NCBI GenBank assembly: GCA_020052115.1
Contig: JAGVPR010000082.1
Coordinates: forward strand, 1 to 13,456
Source: Candidatus Eiseniibacteriota bacterium
GTDB lineage: Bacteria > Eisenbacteria > RBG-16-71-46 > JAGVPR01
Direction of reading: 5' to 3'
Length of the DNA: 13,456 nucleotides
The first letter of the stretch is position 1. Every line of letters begins with the position of its first letter. Of this stretch, positions 7,185 to 13,456 are shown in pieces. The notes beneath the pieces are model-generated. The model was not told where the DNA came from and ran no database searches. It was given only the letters and a program-made list of their open reading frames with translations. Position numbers and translations under genes: made by a program.

Positions 7185-7219
7185 AAAATACGACGCCCGG
7201 CGGCGCTCCGCCGCCGGGC
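7185..7219 (-). terminator. 11-bp GC hairpin with short T-run between ccsA and the vanZ-like gene
   Basis: Arms 7195-7205 and 7209-7219 are perfect complements (GCCCGGCGGCG with CGCCGCCGGGC), with a 3-nt loop. On the minus strand the stem is followed after 6 nt by TTTT (7188-7185). It could be a weak intrinsic terminator for the hemA/ccsA operon or a stable 5' leader structure of the vanZ-aspS mRNA. The short, offset T-run keeps termination uncertain. Confidence 0.5.
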
Positions 7220-7234
7220 CAGGTCGCTTAGAGG

Positions 7235-8221
7235 TCAATTATAGGCGTGGAGTCCGCCGAGGACAAGGTTGCCGAAGAGGGTGAAGATCGCGGCGGCGAA
7301 GCCGAGCACCGAAAGAACGGCCGCGCGCTGGCCGCGCCATCCATGCGAAGAGCGCGCGTGAAGATAGGCCGAGTAGATCAGGAACACGACGAGCGCGCCG
7401 ACCTCCTTCGGATCCCAGCCCCAGATCTTCCCCCACGCGTGATGCGCCCACACCGCGCCGGCGAGCAGCGCGCCGATGAAAAAGAGCGGATAGCCGATCG
7501 CGATGCCGCGGTATGCGATCTCGTCGAGCTGGTCGAGATCGGGCAGCTTCTTCCGGATGCCGTTCGCGAGCGCCACCTGCGCGCCGAAGAACGGGATCGA
7601 GAGGAGGACCGTCCCCAGCACGAACGGGAGCACCGCGCCGCCTCTCAGCACGGCCAGCGGCGCCAGCTTGTTCCACAGCGCAAGGAAGATCCCGGCCAGC
7701 AGGAGCGACGTCACGCTCCCCGCGAGCGCGATGCCGCCCGGGCGCGCGCTCTTCATGAGATAGGTCACGCTCGCGGCGAACGCCACCGCGAACGCGCCCT
7801 CGCCCAGAACGGCGAGCGTCACGTGGATCTGCAGCCAGTACGACTGCAGCGCCGGAACGAGCTGCTGGTTCGCGTCCTTCGGGAACAAGGAGGCGACCAC
7901 GATCATCGTGAACGCCACCGGGGCCACGAAGGGCCCGAGCAGCGGCTTTCGCACTTTCCACACGATGACCCAGTAGCCCAGGACCACGGCCCAGGCGAAG
8001 AGCGAGACGTACTCGTAGAGGTTCGTCACCGGCATGTGCCCGACCTGCACGGCACGCCCCAGGATCGCGATCGTATGCGCGACGAACCCCAGCGCCATGC
8101 CGCCGCGCGCCGTCCAGAGGAACGTCGGCTTCTGGAACGCGAAGAACAACGTGTACACGATCGTCGAAACGAGGTAGGCGCCGAGCGCCACCCAGAAAAG
8201 CAAGACGTCAGTTTCCGCCAC
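7235..8221 (-). CDS. ccsA: Cytochrome c biogenesis protein CcsA/ResC (haem-handling membrane protein)
   Basis: A 328-residue polytopic membrane protein of the cytochrome c assembly family, the partner of ResB in system II, which moves haem to the outer face of the cytoplasmic membrane and attaches it to apocytochrome c. The haem-binding tryptophan-rich motif is WGKIWGWDPKEVGAL at 263-277, with nearby H260-H261, H288 in YLHAR, H49 (VAHT) and H133 (QIHV); NLYEYVSLFAW (67-77) also matches the family. The usual KExWA reads KEVGA here, with glycine for tryptophan. The start is GTG at 8221 because GAGGAGG lies 6 nt upstream (8228-8234). The frame continues open to 8290, but that extension lies inside resB and is hydrophilic, unlike the family. 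The gene overlaps resB by 14 nt. Confidence 0.93.
   Translation of the reverse strand: MAETDVLLFWVALGAYLVSTIVYTLFFAFQKPTFLWTARGGMALGFVAHTIAILGRAVQVGHMPVTNLYEYVSLFAWAVVLGYWVIVWKVRKPLLGPFVAPVAFTMIVVASLFPKDANQQLVPALQSYWLQIHVTLAVLGEGAFAVAFAASVTYLMKSARPGGIALAGSVTSLLLAGIFLALWNKLAPLAVLRGGAVLPFVLGTVLLSIPFFGAQVALANGIRKKLPDLDQLDEIAYRGIAIGYPLFFIGALLAGAVWAHHAWGKIWGWDPKEVGALVVFLIYSAYLHARSSHGWRGQRAAVLSVLGFAAAIFTLFGNLVLGGLHAYN
7238..7266 (-). promoter_or_regulatory. Candidate sigma70 promoter for vanZ-aspS, inside the end of ccsA
   Basis: On the minus strand TTGTCC (7266-7261), a 17-nt spacer and a perfect TATAAT (7243-7238) form a sigma70-like promoter. The -10 overlaps the last codons of ccsA just before its stop. 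The predicted start near 7231 lies 12 nt before the 11-bp GC hairpin. AT-rich hexamers are rare in this sequence, which raises the value of the match. Confidence 0.5.
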
Positions 8222-9635
8222 GGCCCGCCTCCTCTTTTCCGCTCTCAACGCCGTCCATGAGCCGGTAGAACTCCCGCTGGAAGATCTCACGGTGCTTGTT
8301 CACAGCCCCGCCGGCCACCAGGCGCGCGCGCCCGCCGTCGGGCATCACGGCGACCCAGATCCGCCGGTGCGTCATGAGGACCATCATCGGCAGCACGCCC
8401 ACCGCCATCAGGGCGAATCCCGCCCACACGATCGGAACGGCCGGGTTGTGCGCGAAGTCGAGCCCGGTCGCGTAGAGCGGCTCGTAGGCGAGGAACTCCA
8501 CCTGCGGCGCCCCCTCATGCGGGTGCACCCCGCCTCGATTCAGAAAGACCCACTGCCCGCCCAGGTCGCGCTCCCCCTCGACGAGGTTGACGCGGATCGC
8601 GGGGTTGCGCGGTTCGAGCGAAGCGGAGTACGCCCGGCGCGTCTCCGTGTCTATGCGGAAGTCGGCCGCGAAGCTCTCGACGGTCGCCTTCATCGGCGAG
8701 CCGGGCACCTCGACCGCCTCTCCGTAGGGCGCGTCGAAGGGCTCGGACACCCGGCCGTCCGGCCACTGCACCCGGAGTCGGGCGCTCGCGAACCGCTCCG
8801 GCAGGGCCGAGTAGCTCGACTGGTAGATGTTGACCTTGCGGTGGTGTAGATACTTGTTCACCTCGACGTCCTGCTTCAGAACCTCGCGCCCCCCTTCGAG
8901 CACCGTCAGGCTCGAGATGTAATCCTTGATCGAGCCATCCGCGTTCGTCAGGACCTTGAAGGCGTCCACGCGGACGTCGAAGGTCCCGTCGGGCGAGGCG
9001 ACCGTTTCCCCGGGAGCGCCGAAGACCAACTTCGACCAGCCGCTCCGGCCCCCGTACACGCCGCCGAGCAGCGTCACGACGAGTCCGATGTGCACGATCG
9101 TCGCAACCAGGCGCGAGATCCCGCCGCGCGTCGCCGAGAAGAGCAACGCTTCGCCGCTTTGCCGCTCCTGAACCGAGTAGCGGCCCGACTTGAGCGCGTC
9201 CCGCACGCGCGAGGCCGTCTGATCCGGGCTCGCGGCCACGACGGCCGACTTCTTCAGCGCGAGGGCCTGGATCCGATCGGGCTCGAGCCACTGCCGGCGA
9301 AACGCCGTGCGCACCGCCCGCGGCATGCGCCAGATCGTGCAGGCCGTGATGTTCACCGCCAGCACCAGAAGCGCGACCTGGTACCACCAGGAGTGGTACG
9401 CGTTGTCCAGCCCGAGCGCCAGCACGAGCGAGGCGCCCGCCTGCCCGTACTTTTCGACGTACTGCGCCTCGTCGCCGCCTTGCGGCACGAGCATGCCGAG
9501 GAATGACAGGATGGTGATGATGAGGAGCAGGATGAGCCCCACCTTGATGGAGACGAACCAATGCCACGCACGGGAGGCCGGACCCGTTGGCCGCCCCGCC
9601 CCTTCCGGTGCCAATGCCTCGGCGCCTGCGTTCAA
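8208..9635 (-). CDS. resB: Cytochrome c biogenesis protein ResB/Ccs1
   Basis: A 475-residue membrane protein with the ResB layout: three N-terminal membrane segments (about 28-50, 84-102 and 175-195), a large extracytoplasmic domain (about 196-398) and a last membrane segment (about 400-421) before a cytoplasmic tail. Family-typical stretches include SIKVGLILLLIITILSFLG near 29-47, DYISSLTVLEGG at 238-249 and KVNIYQSSY at 267-275. H182 in a membrane segment is a candidate haem ligand. ResB works with CcsA as the system II cytochrome c synthase, binding apocytochrome and haem on the outer face. The start is TTG at 9635, overlapping the hemA stop as TTGA, with GAGGAGG about 10 nt upstream; a TTG at 9614 is an alternative. 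It sits between hemA and ccsA. Confidence 0.93.
   Translation of the reverse strand: MNAGAEALAPEGAGRPTGPASRAWHWFVSIKVGLILLLIITILSFLGMLVPQGGDEAQYVEKYGQAGASLVLALGLDNAYHSWWYQVALLVLAVNITACTIWRMPRAVRTAFRRQWLEPDRIQALALKKSAVVAASPDQTASRVRDALKSGRYSVQERQSGEALLFSATRGGISRLVATIVHIGLVVTLLGGVYGGRSGWSKLVFGAPGETVASPDGTFDVRVDAFKVLTNADGSIKDYISSLTVLEGGREVLKQDVEVNKYLHHRKVNIYQSSYSALPERFASARLRVQWPDGRVSEPFDAPYGEAVEVPGSPMKATVESFAADFRIDTETRRAYSASLEPRNPAIRVNLVEGERDLGGQWVFLNRGGVHPHEGAPQVEFLAYEPLYATGLDFAHNPAVPIVWAGFALMAVGVLPMMVLMTHRRIWVAVMPDGGRARLVAGGAVNKHREIFQREFYRLMDGVESGKEEAGRGGN
8228..8234 (-). promoter_or_regulatory. Strong ribosome binding site that fixes the ccsA start
   Basis: GAGGAGG on the minus strand sits 6 nt upstream of GTG 8221, inside the end of resB. 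It favours the short ccsA form over a 23-residue longer one. Confidence 0.7.
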
Positions 9636-10915
9636 GTCTTCGAATCCTCCTCGTCATCCAGGCGGAAGAGGTGCCGCAAGGAGTGGATGAACCCCCTCGC
9701 TCTCTCGTCGTTTTCCATGCCCTTCAGGCGGACCGTCGGCTGGTGCAGGATCTTCTGAACCACGCTCGTGCCGAACTGCTCGATCACCTTCCGGTCCTTG
9801 TCCGGAAGATGTCCGAGCTTCGACATCGCCTTCTCGAACTCCTCGCTCCGGATCGACTCGATCTTGTCGCGCAAAGAGACGATCGTCGGCACGACCTCCA
9901 GCGATCGGTACCATCGGAGAAAGCGCTCCACCTCGCGCTCGATGATCTCGCTCGCGCGGGCCGCTTCCTTCTCGCGCCGCGCCAGATTCTCTTCGGACAC
10001 GGCGCGCAAGTCGTCAATGTTGTACAGGAATACGTTGTAGATCAGCCCGCACTCGGGCTCGACGTCCCTCGGGACGGCCAGGTCAATCAAGAAGATCGGG
10101 CGGTTGCGCCGGAGCTGCATCACCGCGCCGAGATCGTCCCGCCGGATGAGGGGGCGCGGCGATGCGGTCGAGCTGACCACCACGTCCACCTCGCGCAGCA
10201 CCTCGAGAATGCGCGCGAACTCCACCGGCGTCCCGCCGACCTCCGACGCCACCTGCACGGAGCGCTCATGCGTACGGTTCGCGACGAAGACCTGCCGGAT
10301 GCCGTGCGCCGTGAGGCTCTTCAGCGTGAGCTTCGAGGTCTCGCCGACGCCCATGACGAGGGCGCTCCGGTCGTCGAGGTGGCCGAAGATCTTCTTCGCC
10401 AGATCCACGGCGACCGAGCTGACCGACACGGCGTAAGCGCCGATCTCGGTGTGCGCCCGCACGTCGCGTCCGACGCGCAGCGCTTCCTGGAACAGGTGAT
10501 CGAGCGTGAAGCCGGTGGCCTTCGCTTCCGAGGAGGCGAGATAGGCCTCCTTCACCTGGCCCAGGATCTGCGGCTCGCCCACGACCAGCGAATCGAGGCT
10601 CGCCGCCACGCAGAACAAGTGCCGCACGGCCTCTTCGCCCTCCTTCGTGTAGAGACAGCTCTCGAGCGAATGTCCGTTCCTCCGCCCCAAGTCCTCGACG
10701 AAGCTCAGAAGCTCCCGTCGCGCATCCTCCGGATCGGCGGCCGTGCAGTAGAACTCGCTCCGGTTGCACGTGGAGAGAACGACGCCCTCCTGGATGGACG
10801 GCGCCGCCAGGAGGCGCCGCACCGTCTCGACGTAGTCACGAGGCGGGATGGCGATCCGTTCCCGGATCTCCACCGACGCCGTCTTGTGACTCACTCCAGC
10901 GAGAAGAATGCGCAT
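9632..10915 (-). CDS. hemA: Glutamyl-tRNA reductase
   Basis: A 427-residue cytoplasmic enzyme of normal GluTR length that reduces glutamyl-tRNA(Glu) to glutamate-1-semialdehyde with NADPH, the committed step of tetrapyrrole synthesis by the C5 route. The catalytic cysteine is C50 in STCNRSEFY. VGEPQILGQVK lies at 112-122, the nucleotide-binding segment VMGVGETSK at 187-195 and VANRTHER at 211-218. The C-terminal part (from about 310) forms the helical dimerisation domain. The ATG at 10915 follows the stop of the upstream gene by 10 nt, and GAGGGG, which overlaps that stop, is 6 nt from the start. hemL and hemB are not in the window. The downstream resB-ccsA pair implies that haem made here is used for cytochrome c. 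Confidence 0.96.
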   Translation of the reverse strand: MRILLAGVSHKTASVEIRERIAIPPRDYVETVRRLLAAPSIQEGVVLSTCNRSEFYCTAADPEDARRELLSFVEDLGRRNGHSLESCLYTKEGEEAVRHLFCVAASLDSLVVGEPQILGQVKEAYLASSEAKATGFTLDHLFQEALRVGRDVRAHTEIGAYAVSVSSVAVDLAKKIFGHLDDRSALVMGVGETSKLTLKSLTAHGIRQVFVANRTHERSVQVASEVGGTPVEFARILEVLREVDVVVSSTASPRPLIRRDDLGAVMQLRRNRPIFLIDLAVPRDVEPECGLIYNVFLYNIDDLRAVSEENLARREKEAARASEIIEREVERFLRWYRSLEVVPTIVSLRDKIESIRSEEFEKAMSKLGHLPDKDRKVIEQFGTSVVQKILHQPTVRLKGMENDERARGFIHSLRHLFRLDDEEDSKT

Positions 10916-10925
10916 CCTCCGCCCC

Positions 10926-11780
10926 TCAAAAGCTGTGCTTCCCCTTCGCGAGAAGCGACGTCCCCACGAACGTGACGATGCTGAACGAGAAGCCCGCGAT
11001 GGAGAGCATCGCGGCCCGCCGGCCCTGCCATCCGGCGTTGAAGCGCGCGTGCAGATAGCTCGTGTAGAGGAGCCATGTCACGAGCGCCCACGTCTCCTTC
11101 GGCTCCCAGCGCCAGAAAGCGCCCCAAACCTGGTTCGCCCAGAGCGCGCCGGTCAGAAGGCTCAGCGTGAAGAGCGGGAAGCCGATGGACACGGTGCGAT
11201 AACCGATCTGATCGAGAAGCTCGAGCGACGGCAGGCGCACGAAGAGCCGGCCGAACTGCCGGCCTCGGATCTGACGCGCCAGCATGATGTACATGAGCCC
11301 CGCGCAAAACGAGATCGCGAACGCCGAGTAGCCGAAGAACGCCGACAGCGCGTGCACCTCGAACCAGTGGCTCTTCGCCACGGCGGCCGGCAGCGCGCGC
11401 CCTCTGCCCGCGAGGAGCGAGAACGCGATCAAGGGGAGCACCACCGGCAAGAGGAACGCGCCGAACGTGCGCTGCTTCGCGGCCGCCTCGACCACGAAGA
11501 GGACGACCACGACGAGCCAGGCGAAGAAGTAGACGGAGTCCACCGAGCTCCCGATCGGCGCCCAGCCGGCCCCCACCCACCCGGCGGCGATGGCGGCCGT
11601 GTGGACCGCGAAGGTCGCCACGAGAAGCCTGATAGCCCAGCGTGAGGTCCCCGAGGCTTGGATCAGCGGCCTGAGGTAGATCACCGAAGCGCACGCGTAG
11701 CCAAGCAGAGATGTCCAGCGCAGTACTCGAACCAGTATCTCCAAACCGATCCCCCTACCCCTACTTCTCGACCCCTCCAC
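10926..11780 (-). CDS. HemX/CcsA-family cytochrome c assembly membrane protein
   Basis: A 284-residue polytopic membrane protein of the same family as CcsA. The tryptophan-rich motif is WGAFWRWEPKETWALV at 219-234, with H60 (AVHT), H143 (EVHALSAFFGY) and H244 (YLHAR). The C-terminal 65 residues align well with the ccsA product. It is shorter and lacks the NLYE segment, having SSVDSVYFFAW at 78-88. Its place directly ahead of hemA resembles HemX of Bacillus, a membrane protein reported to influence GluTR levels. A haem-transport role or a second CcsA is equally possible. The start is unsettled: GTG 11780 overlaps the TPR gene by 20 nt, while TTG 11744 has the purine-rich AGGGGGATC just upstream and would give a typical membrane-protein N-terminus (LEILVRVLRW). 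Confidence 0.87.
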   Translation of the reverse strand: MEGSRSRGRGIGLEILVRVLRWTSLLGYACASVIYLRPLIQASGTSRWAIRLLVATFAVHTAAIAAGWVGAGWAPIGSSVDSVYFFAWLVVVVLFVVEAAAKQRTFGAFLLPVVLPLIAFSLLAGRGRALPAAVAKSHWFEVHALSAFFGYSAFAISFCAGLMYIMLARQIRGRQFGRLFVRLPSLELLDQIGYRTVSIGFPLFTLSLLTGALWANQVWGAFWRWEPKETWALVTWLLYTSYLHARFNAGWQGRRAAMLSIAGFSFSIVTFVGTSLLAKGKHSF

Positions 11781-12735
11781 GACCGCCCAAGAACCTGAGC
11801 TCGCTCAGAATGAGATTCGCTGCGGGGTCCAACGGTTCCAGTGACAGGGCCGTCTCGAGTTCGCTGAGCGCCCGGTCGAGATCCTGCCGTTCGCTGTAGT
11901 AGAGGAGGGCGAGCTGGAAATGGGGTTCGAACTGGTCGGGACGGGCGACCACAGCGGATTCCATGTGGCGGATGGCCTCCTCTCCGTGCGCGGTTTCCGC
12001 AAGGATCATGCCCAGCCGGTAGTGAGCACGCCCCTCTCCGGGCGACCGCGCGAGGACCTCCTCGAAGGCATCCTGTGCCCCCGTGGTATCCCCTTGCATG
12101 AGCCGGACTTCGCCGATGAGAAGTCTGGCCTCTCGGAAATCCGGATCCCTCCCGATCGCTCGCTCTAAACAGGCCTCTGCATCCGCCAGATGTCCGCGGC
12201 GCTTGTGGACGACTCCTAGCCAGAAGTGGGGGACGGGGTTTTCGGGGTCCAACACAGCCAGCTTTTCATACGCCGCGGCCGCGCCCGACAGATTGTCAAG
12301 ATCCAGACCCGCACCCGCCTCTCCGTGCAGGGCCATGCGCAGATCGTCGTTTCTGAGCGCAGAGCGCCGGAAAGCCGCGACCGCCTCGGCCGGGTCTCCC
12401 GCCGCCCGGAGGGTCAACCCGAGCAGCAGGCTCGTGAGCGGTAGGGCGCCCGGCTCCGCTTGGCGAAGCTCGCTCGCCGCCCGCGACAGATCGCCGCTCA
12501 TGAGATGGGTCAATCCAAGGTACGTGCGCGCCACCGCATGCGAGGGATCAACTCGAACAACGGCGCTCAGACGGCGCGCGGCGTCGGCCAGCTCCCCGGA
12601 GTGCACCGCGGCCAGGGCTTTCATCCACTCGTCCCTGAGCGTGGACGCCGGAGTGGGCTCTTCCAGGTAAGCGCCGCAATTCGGGCAGAATCGCGTGCCG
12701 TCCGAGTGGACCGAATGGCAGTTGGGGCAGACCAT
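11761..12735 (-). CDS. Zinc-ribbon plus tetratricopeptide repeat protein
   Basis: A 324-residue protein, probably cytoplasmic, since it has no signal peptide or membrane segment. The N-terminus is a four-cysteine zinc ribbon: CPNC at 3-6 and CPNC at 17-20. The rest is a series of TPR units (about 33-310), recognisable by repeated patterns such as AAAAYEKLAVLDPENP, AEACLERAIGRDPDF and ALSELETALSLEPLDP at roughly 34-residue spacing. TPR arrays bind proteins; the ribbon may bind protein or nucleic acid. The partner cannot be read from sequence. It starts at ATG 12735, 8 nt after the ptsN-like stop, with AGAGG upstream, and runs into the HemX-like gene. Its place suggests an adaptor or regulator in the haem/cytochrome operon, which is inference only. 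Confidence 0.85.
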   Translation of the reverse strand: MVCPNCHSVHSDGTRFCPNCGAYLEEPTPASTLRDEWMKALAAVHSGELADAARRLSAVVRVDPSHAVARTYLGLTHLMSGDLSRAASELRQAEPGALPLTSLLLGLTLRAAGDPAEAVAAFRRSALRNDDLRMALHGEAGAGLDLDNLSGAAAAYEKLAVLDPENPVPHFWLGVVHKRRGHLADAEACLERAIGRDPDFREARLLIGEVRLMQGDTTGAQDAFEEVLARSPGEGRAHYRLGMILAETAHGEEAIRHMESAVVARPDQFEPHFQLALLYYSERQDLDRALSELETALSLEPLDPAANLILSELRFLGGRGGVEK

Positions 12736-12743
12736 CCCGGCCT

Positions 12744-13211
12744 CTAGGTGACCTTCAGCTTGTCCTCTTCCGCATCAATGATGCGGAGCACCTCGCCCGA
12801 TGCCCGGGCGCGGTAGAGCTTTCGCTGAAGGTCCCCTGTGTAGAGAAGCCGCGAGATGCGGGCCAGAACGCGCACGTAGCCGCCGCGCTCTTCCGGCCCG
12901 ACGATGAGGAAGATCAGTCCGACCGGCTTGCCGTCGAGCGCCTCGAAGTCAATCTCCTGCTTCGGGCGCGCCAAGGCCACCGCCAGCCGCGTCACGCCGC
13001 GGCTCTGAGCGTGCGGGATCGCCACGCCGCCGCCGATCCCGGTGCTCATCACCTTCTCGCGCTCGAGCACGGCGCGCAGCACCTCGTCACGCTCGCTGAG
13101 GGCGCCGGCCGTGCCGAGCATCTCGACCATCTTGGCGATGGCCTCCTGCTTGTCCCGCGCCTCGAGATCGAGCGCGACGCAGCGCTCGTCCAGGATTTCC
13201 AGAAGGCTCAT
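12744..13211 (-). CDS. PTS EIIA domain protein, PtsN-like
   Basis: A 155-residue single-domain PTS EIIA protein of the mannitol/fructose/Ntr type. The phosphorylatable histidine is H67 in VAIPHAQS, preceded by the typical STGIGGG (56-62). VGLIFLIVGPEE (97-108) and LARISRLL (116-123) also match the family. No EIIB, EIIC, HPr or EI gene is nearby, and rpoN/hpf, the usual PtsN neighbours, are absent, so a regulatory role is more likely than sugar uptake. It is cytoplasmic. The ATG at 13211 has GGTGA upstream. It is the first gene of the haem/cytochrome operon, with a promoter and a terminator-like hairpin in its leader. Orthology to PtsN proper is not certain, so no symbol is given. Confidence 0.9.
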   Translation of the reverse strand: MSLLEILDERCVALDLEARDKQEAIAKMVEMLGTAGALSERDEVLRAVLEREKVMSTGIGGGVAIPHAQSRGVTRLAVALARPKQEIDFEALDGKPVGLIFLIVGPEERGGYVRVLARISRLLYTGDLQRKLYRARASGEVLRIIDAEEDKLKVT

Positions 13212-13247
13212 GGTTCACCGCCGAAGGGCTTCGAGGGGCACCGTCCC

Positions 13248-13271
13248 AAAAAAAAAGCGACACGAAGTCGC
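13248..13271 (-). terminator. Hairpin with nine T: intrinsic terminator or attenuator
   Basis: On the minus strand GCGAC (13271-13267), loop TTCGT and GTCGC (13261-13257) form a 5-bp stem, extendable by a G-U pair, followed directly by nine T (13256-13248). This is the best intrinsic terminator shape in the window. It lies 71 nt past the TonB-like stop, but also about 13 nt after the predicted start from the promoter at 13291-13318, so it may end the TonB-gene transcript, attenuate the ptsN operon, or both. The stem is short, so strength is uncertain. Confidence 0.6.
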
Positions 13272-13290
13272 CGCTGGAACCAACCAGGAC

Positions 13291-13318
13291 ACCATAGCAC
13301 GCAAGACGCCCGTGTCAA
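13291..13318 (-). promoter_or_regulatory. Sigma70-like promoter for the ptsN-hemA-ccsA operon
   Basis: On the minus strand a consensus TTGACA (13318-13313), a 16-nt spacer ending in TGC and TATGGT (13296-13291) form an extended -10 promoter. The predicted start is near 13284, giving a leader of about 73 nt before ATG 13211. It lies just after the TonB-like gene, where a new transcript would begin. Confidence 0.65.
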
Positions 13319-13341
13319 GCCTGGGATCCGCCCGGGGTGCT

Positions 13342-13456
13342 CTAGCGGCCCTTCGGCGCCGCGTTGCGCTCGGGCGCGAAGGTCACCGGGTAGCTGAACC
13401 AGACAGCCACCGGCCGGCCGTCAACACGCGCCGGTTCGAACAGCAACCGGCGGGCC
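13342..13456 (-). CDS. TonB-like energy transducer, C-terminal end (runs off right edge)
   Basis: The last 37 codons of a gene that enters from the right and stops at TAG 13344-13342. The residues FEPARVDGRPVAVWFSYPV match the end of the TonB C-terminal domain, which usually reads as F-x-PA-x-x-x-G-x-PV followed by an aromatic/hydrophobic strand and a proline. A short polar tail (TFAPERNAAPKGR) follows. TonB proteins pass inner-membrane energy to outer-membrane receptors, so this supports an outer membrane. The N-terminal part, and whether it is a classic TonB or a TonB domain on another protein, cannot be seen. Confidence 0.75.
   Translation of the reverse strand, partial: ARRLLFEPARVDGRPVAVWFSYPVTFAPERNAAPKGR

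Noticed and set aside
7247..8260. 337-codon plus-strand frame opposite ccsA
   Set aside because: Antisense shadow; highly charged translation that mirrors the hydrophobic membrane segments of ccsA.
8222..8290. N-terminal extension of ccsA to 8290
   Set aside because: It lies within the resB 3' end, is hydrophilic, and a strong Shine-Dalgarno sequence supports GTG 8221.
9587..10975. 462-codon plus-strand frame opposite hemA
   Set aside because: Antisense shadow of a gene with clear catalytic motifs.
13248..13256. Nine-base A/T run as a sequencing or assembly error causing a frameshift
   Set aside because: It lies outside coding sequence, directly after a hairpin, where a T-run is expected in a terminator.

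Overview
The window is GC-rich and almost fully coding, and every gene I can support lies on the minus strand, so it reads from right to left. A TonB-type C-terminus at the right edge and at least one lipoprotein with a good lipobox suggest a two-membrane bacterium. It combines system II (ResB/CcsA) cytochrome c maturation, the C5 haem route (glutamyl-tRNA reductase) and a Firmicute-like phoH-pgpH-ybeY order. An uncultured high-GC lineage, for example in or near the FCB superphylum, would fit, but that is inference. I see no mobile elements, tRNA, rRNA or CRISPR.

Right to left: the last 37 codons of a TonB-like protein (13342-13456), then a sigma70-like promoter and a hairpin followed by nine T. 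Block 1 (13211-7235) is a tightly packed operon: ptsN-like EIIA, a zinc-ribbon/TPR protein, a HemX/CcsA-family membrane protein, hemA, resB and ccsA. It joins the first committed step of tetrapyrrole synthesis to the machinery that moves haem across the membrane and attaches it to cytochromes c. Block 2 (7156-4951) is a VanZ-like membrane protein and aspS, with a candidate promoter at the end of ccsA and an 11-bp GC hairpin in the leader. Block 3 (4784 to the left edge) starts after a 166-nt gap: a small probable lipoprotein, a LysM lipoprotein, phoH, pgpH (7TM-HD, probable c-di-AMP phosphodiesterase), ybeY (rRNA maturation endonuclease) and the start of an unidentified membrane protein.

Neighbouring genes mostly overlap by 4-50 nt or are 4-11 nt apart, which implies translational coupling. 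Several starts are GTG or TTG and are supported by Shine-Dalgarno sequences. The families are mostly familiar. The main points of interest are the hairpins that begin about 9-13 nt after each of three predicted transcription starts, the two CcsA-family paralogues around hemA-resB, the regulator-like ptsN/zinc-ribbon-TPR pair at the head of the haem operon, and the uncharacterised lipoprotein pair ahead of phoH. I did not find a convincing wholly new system.
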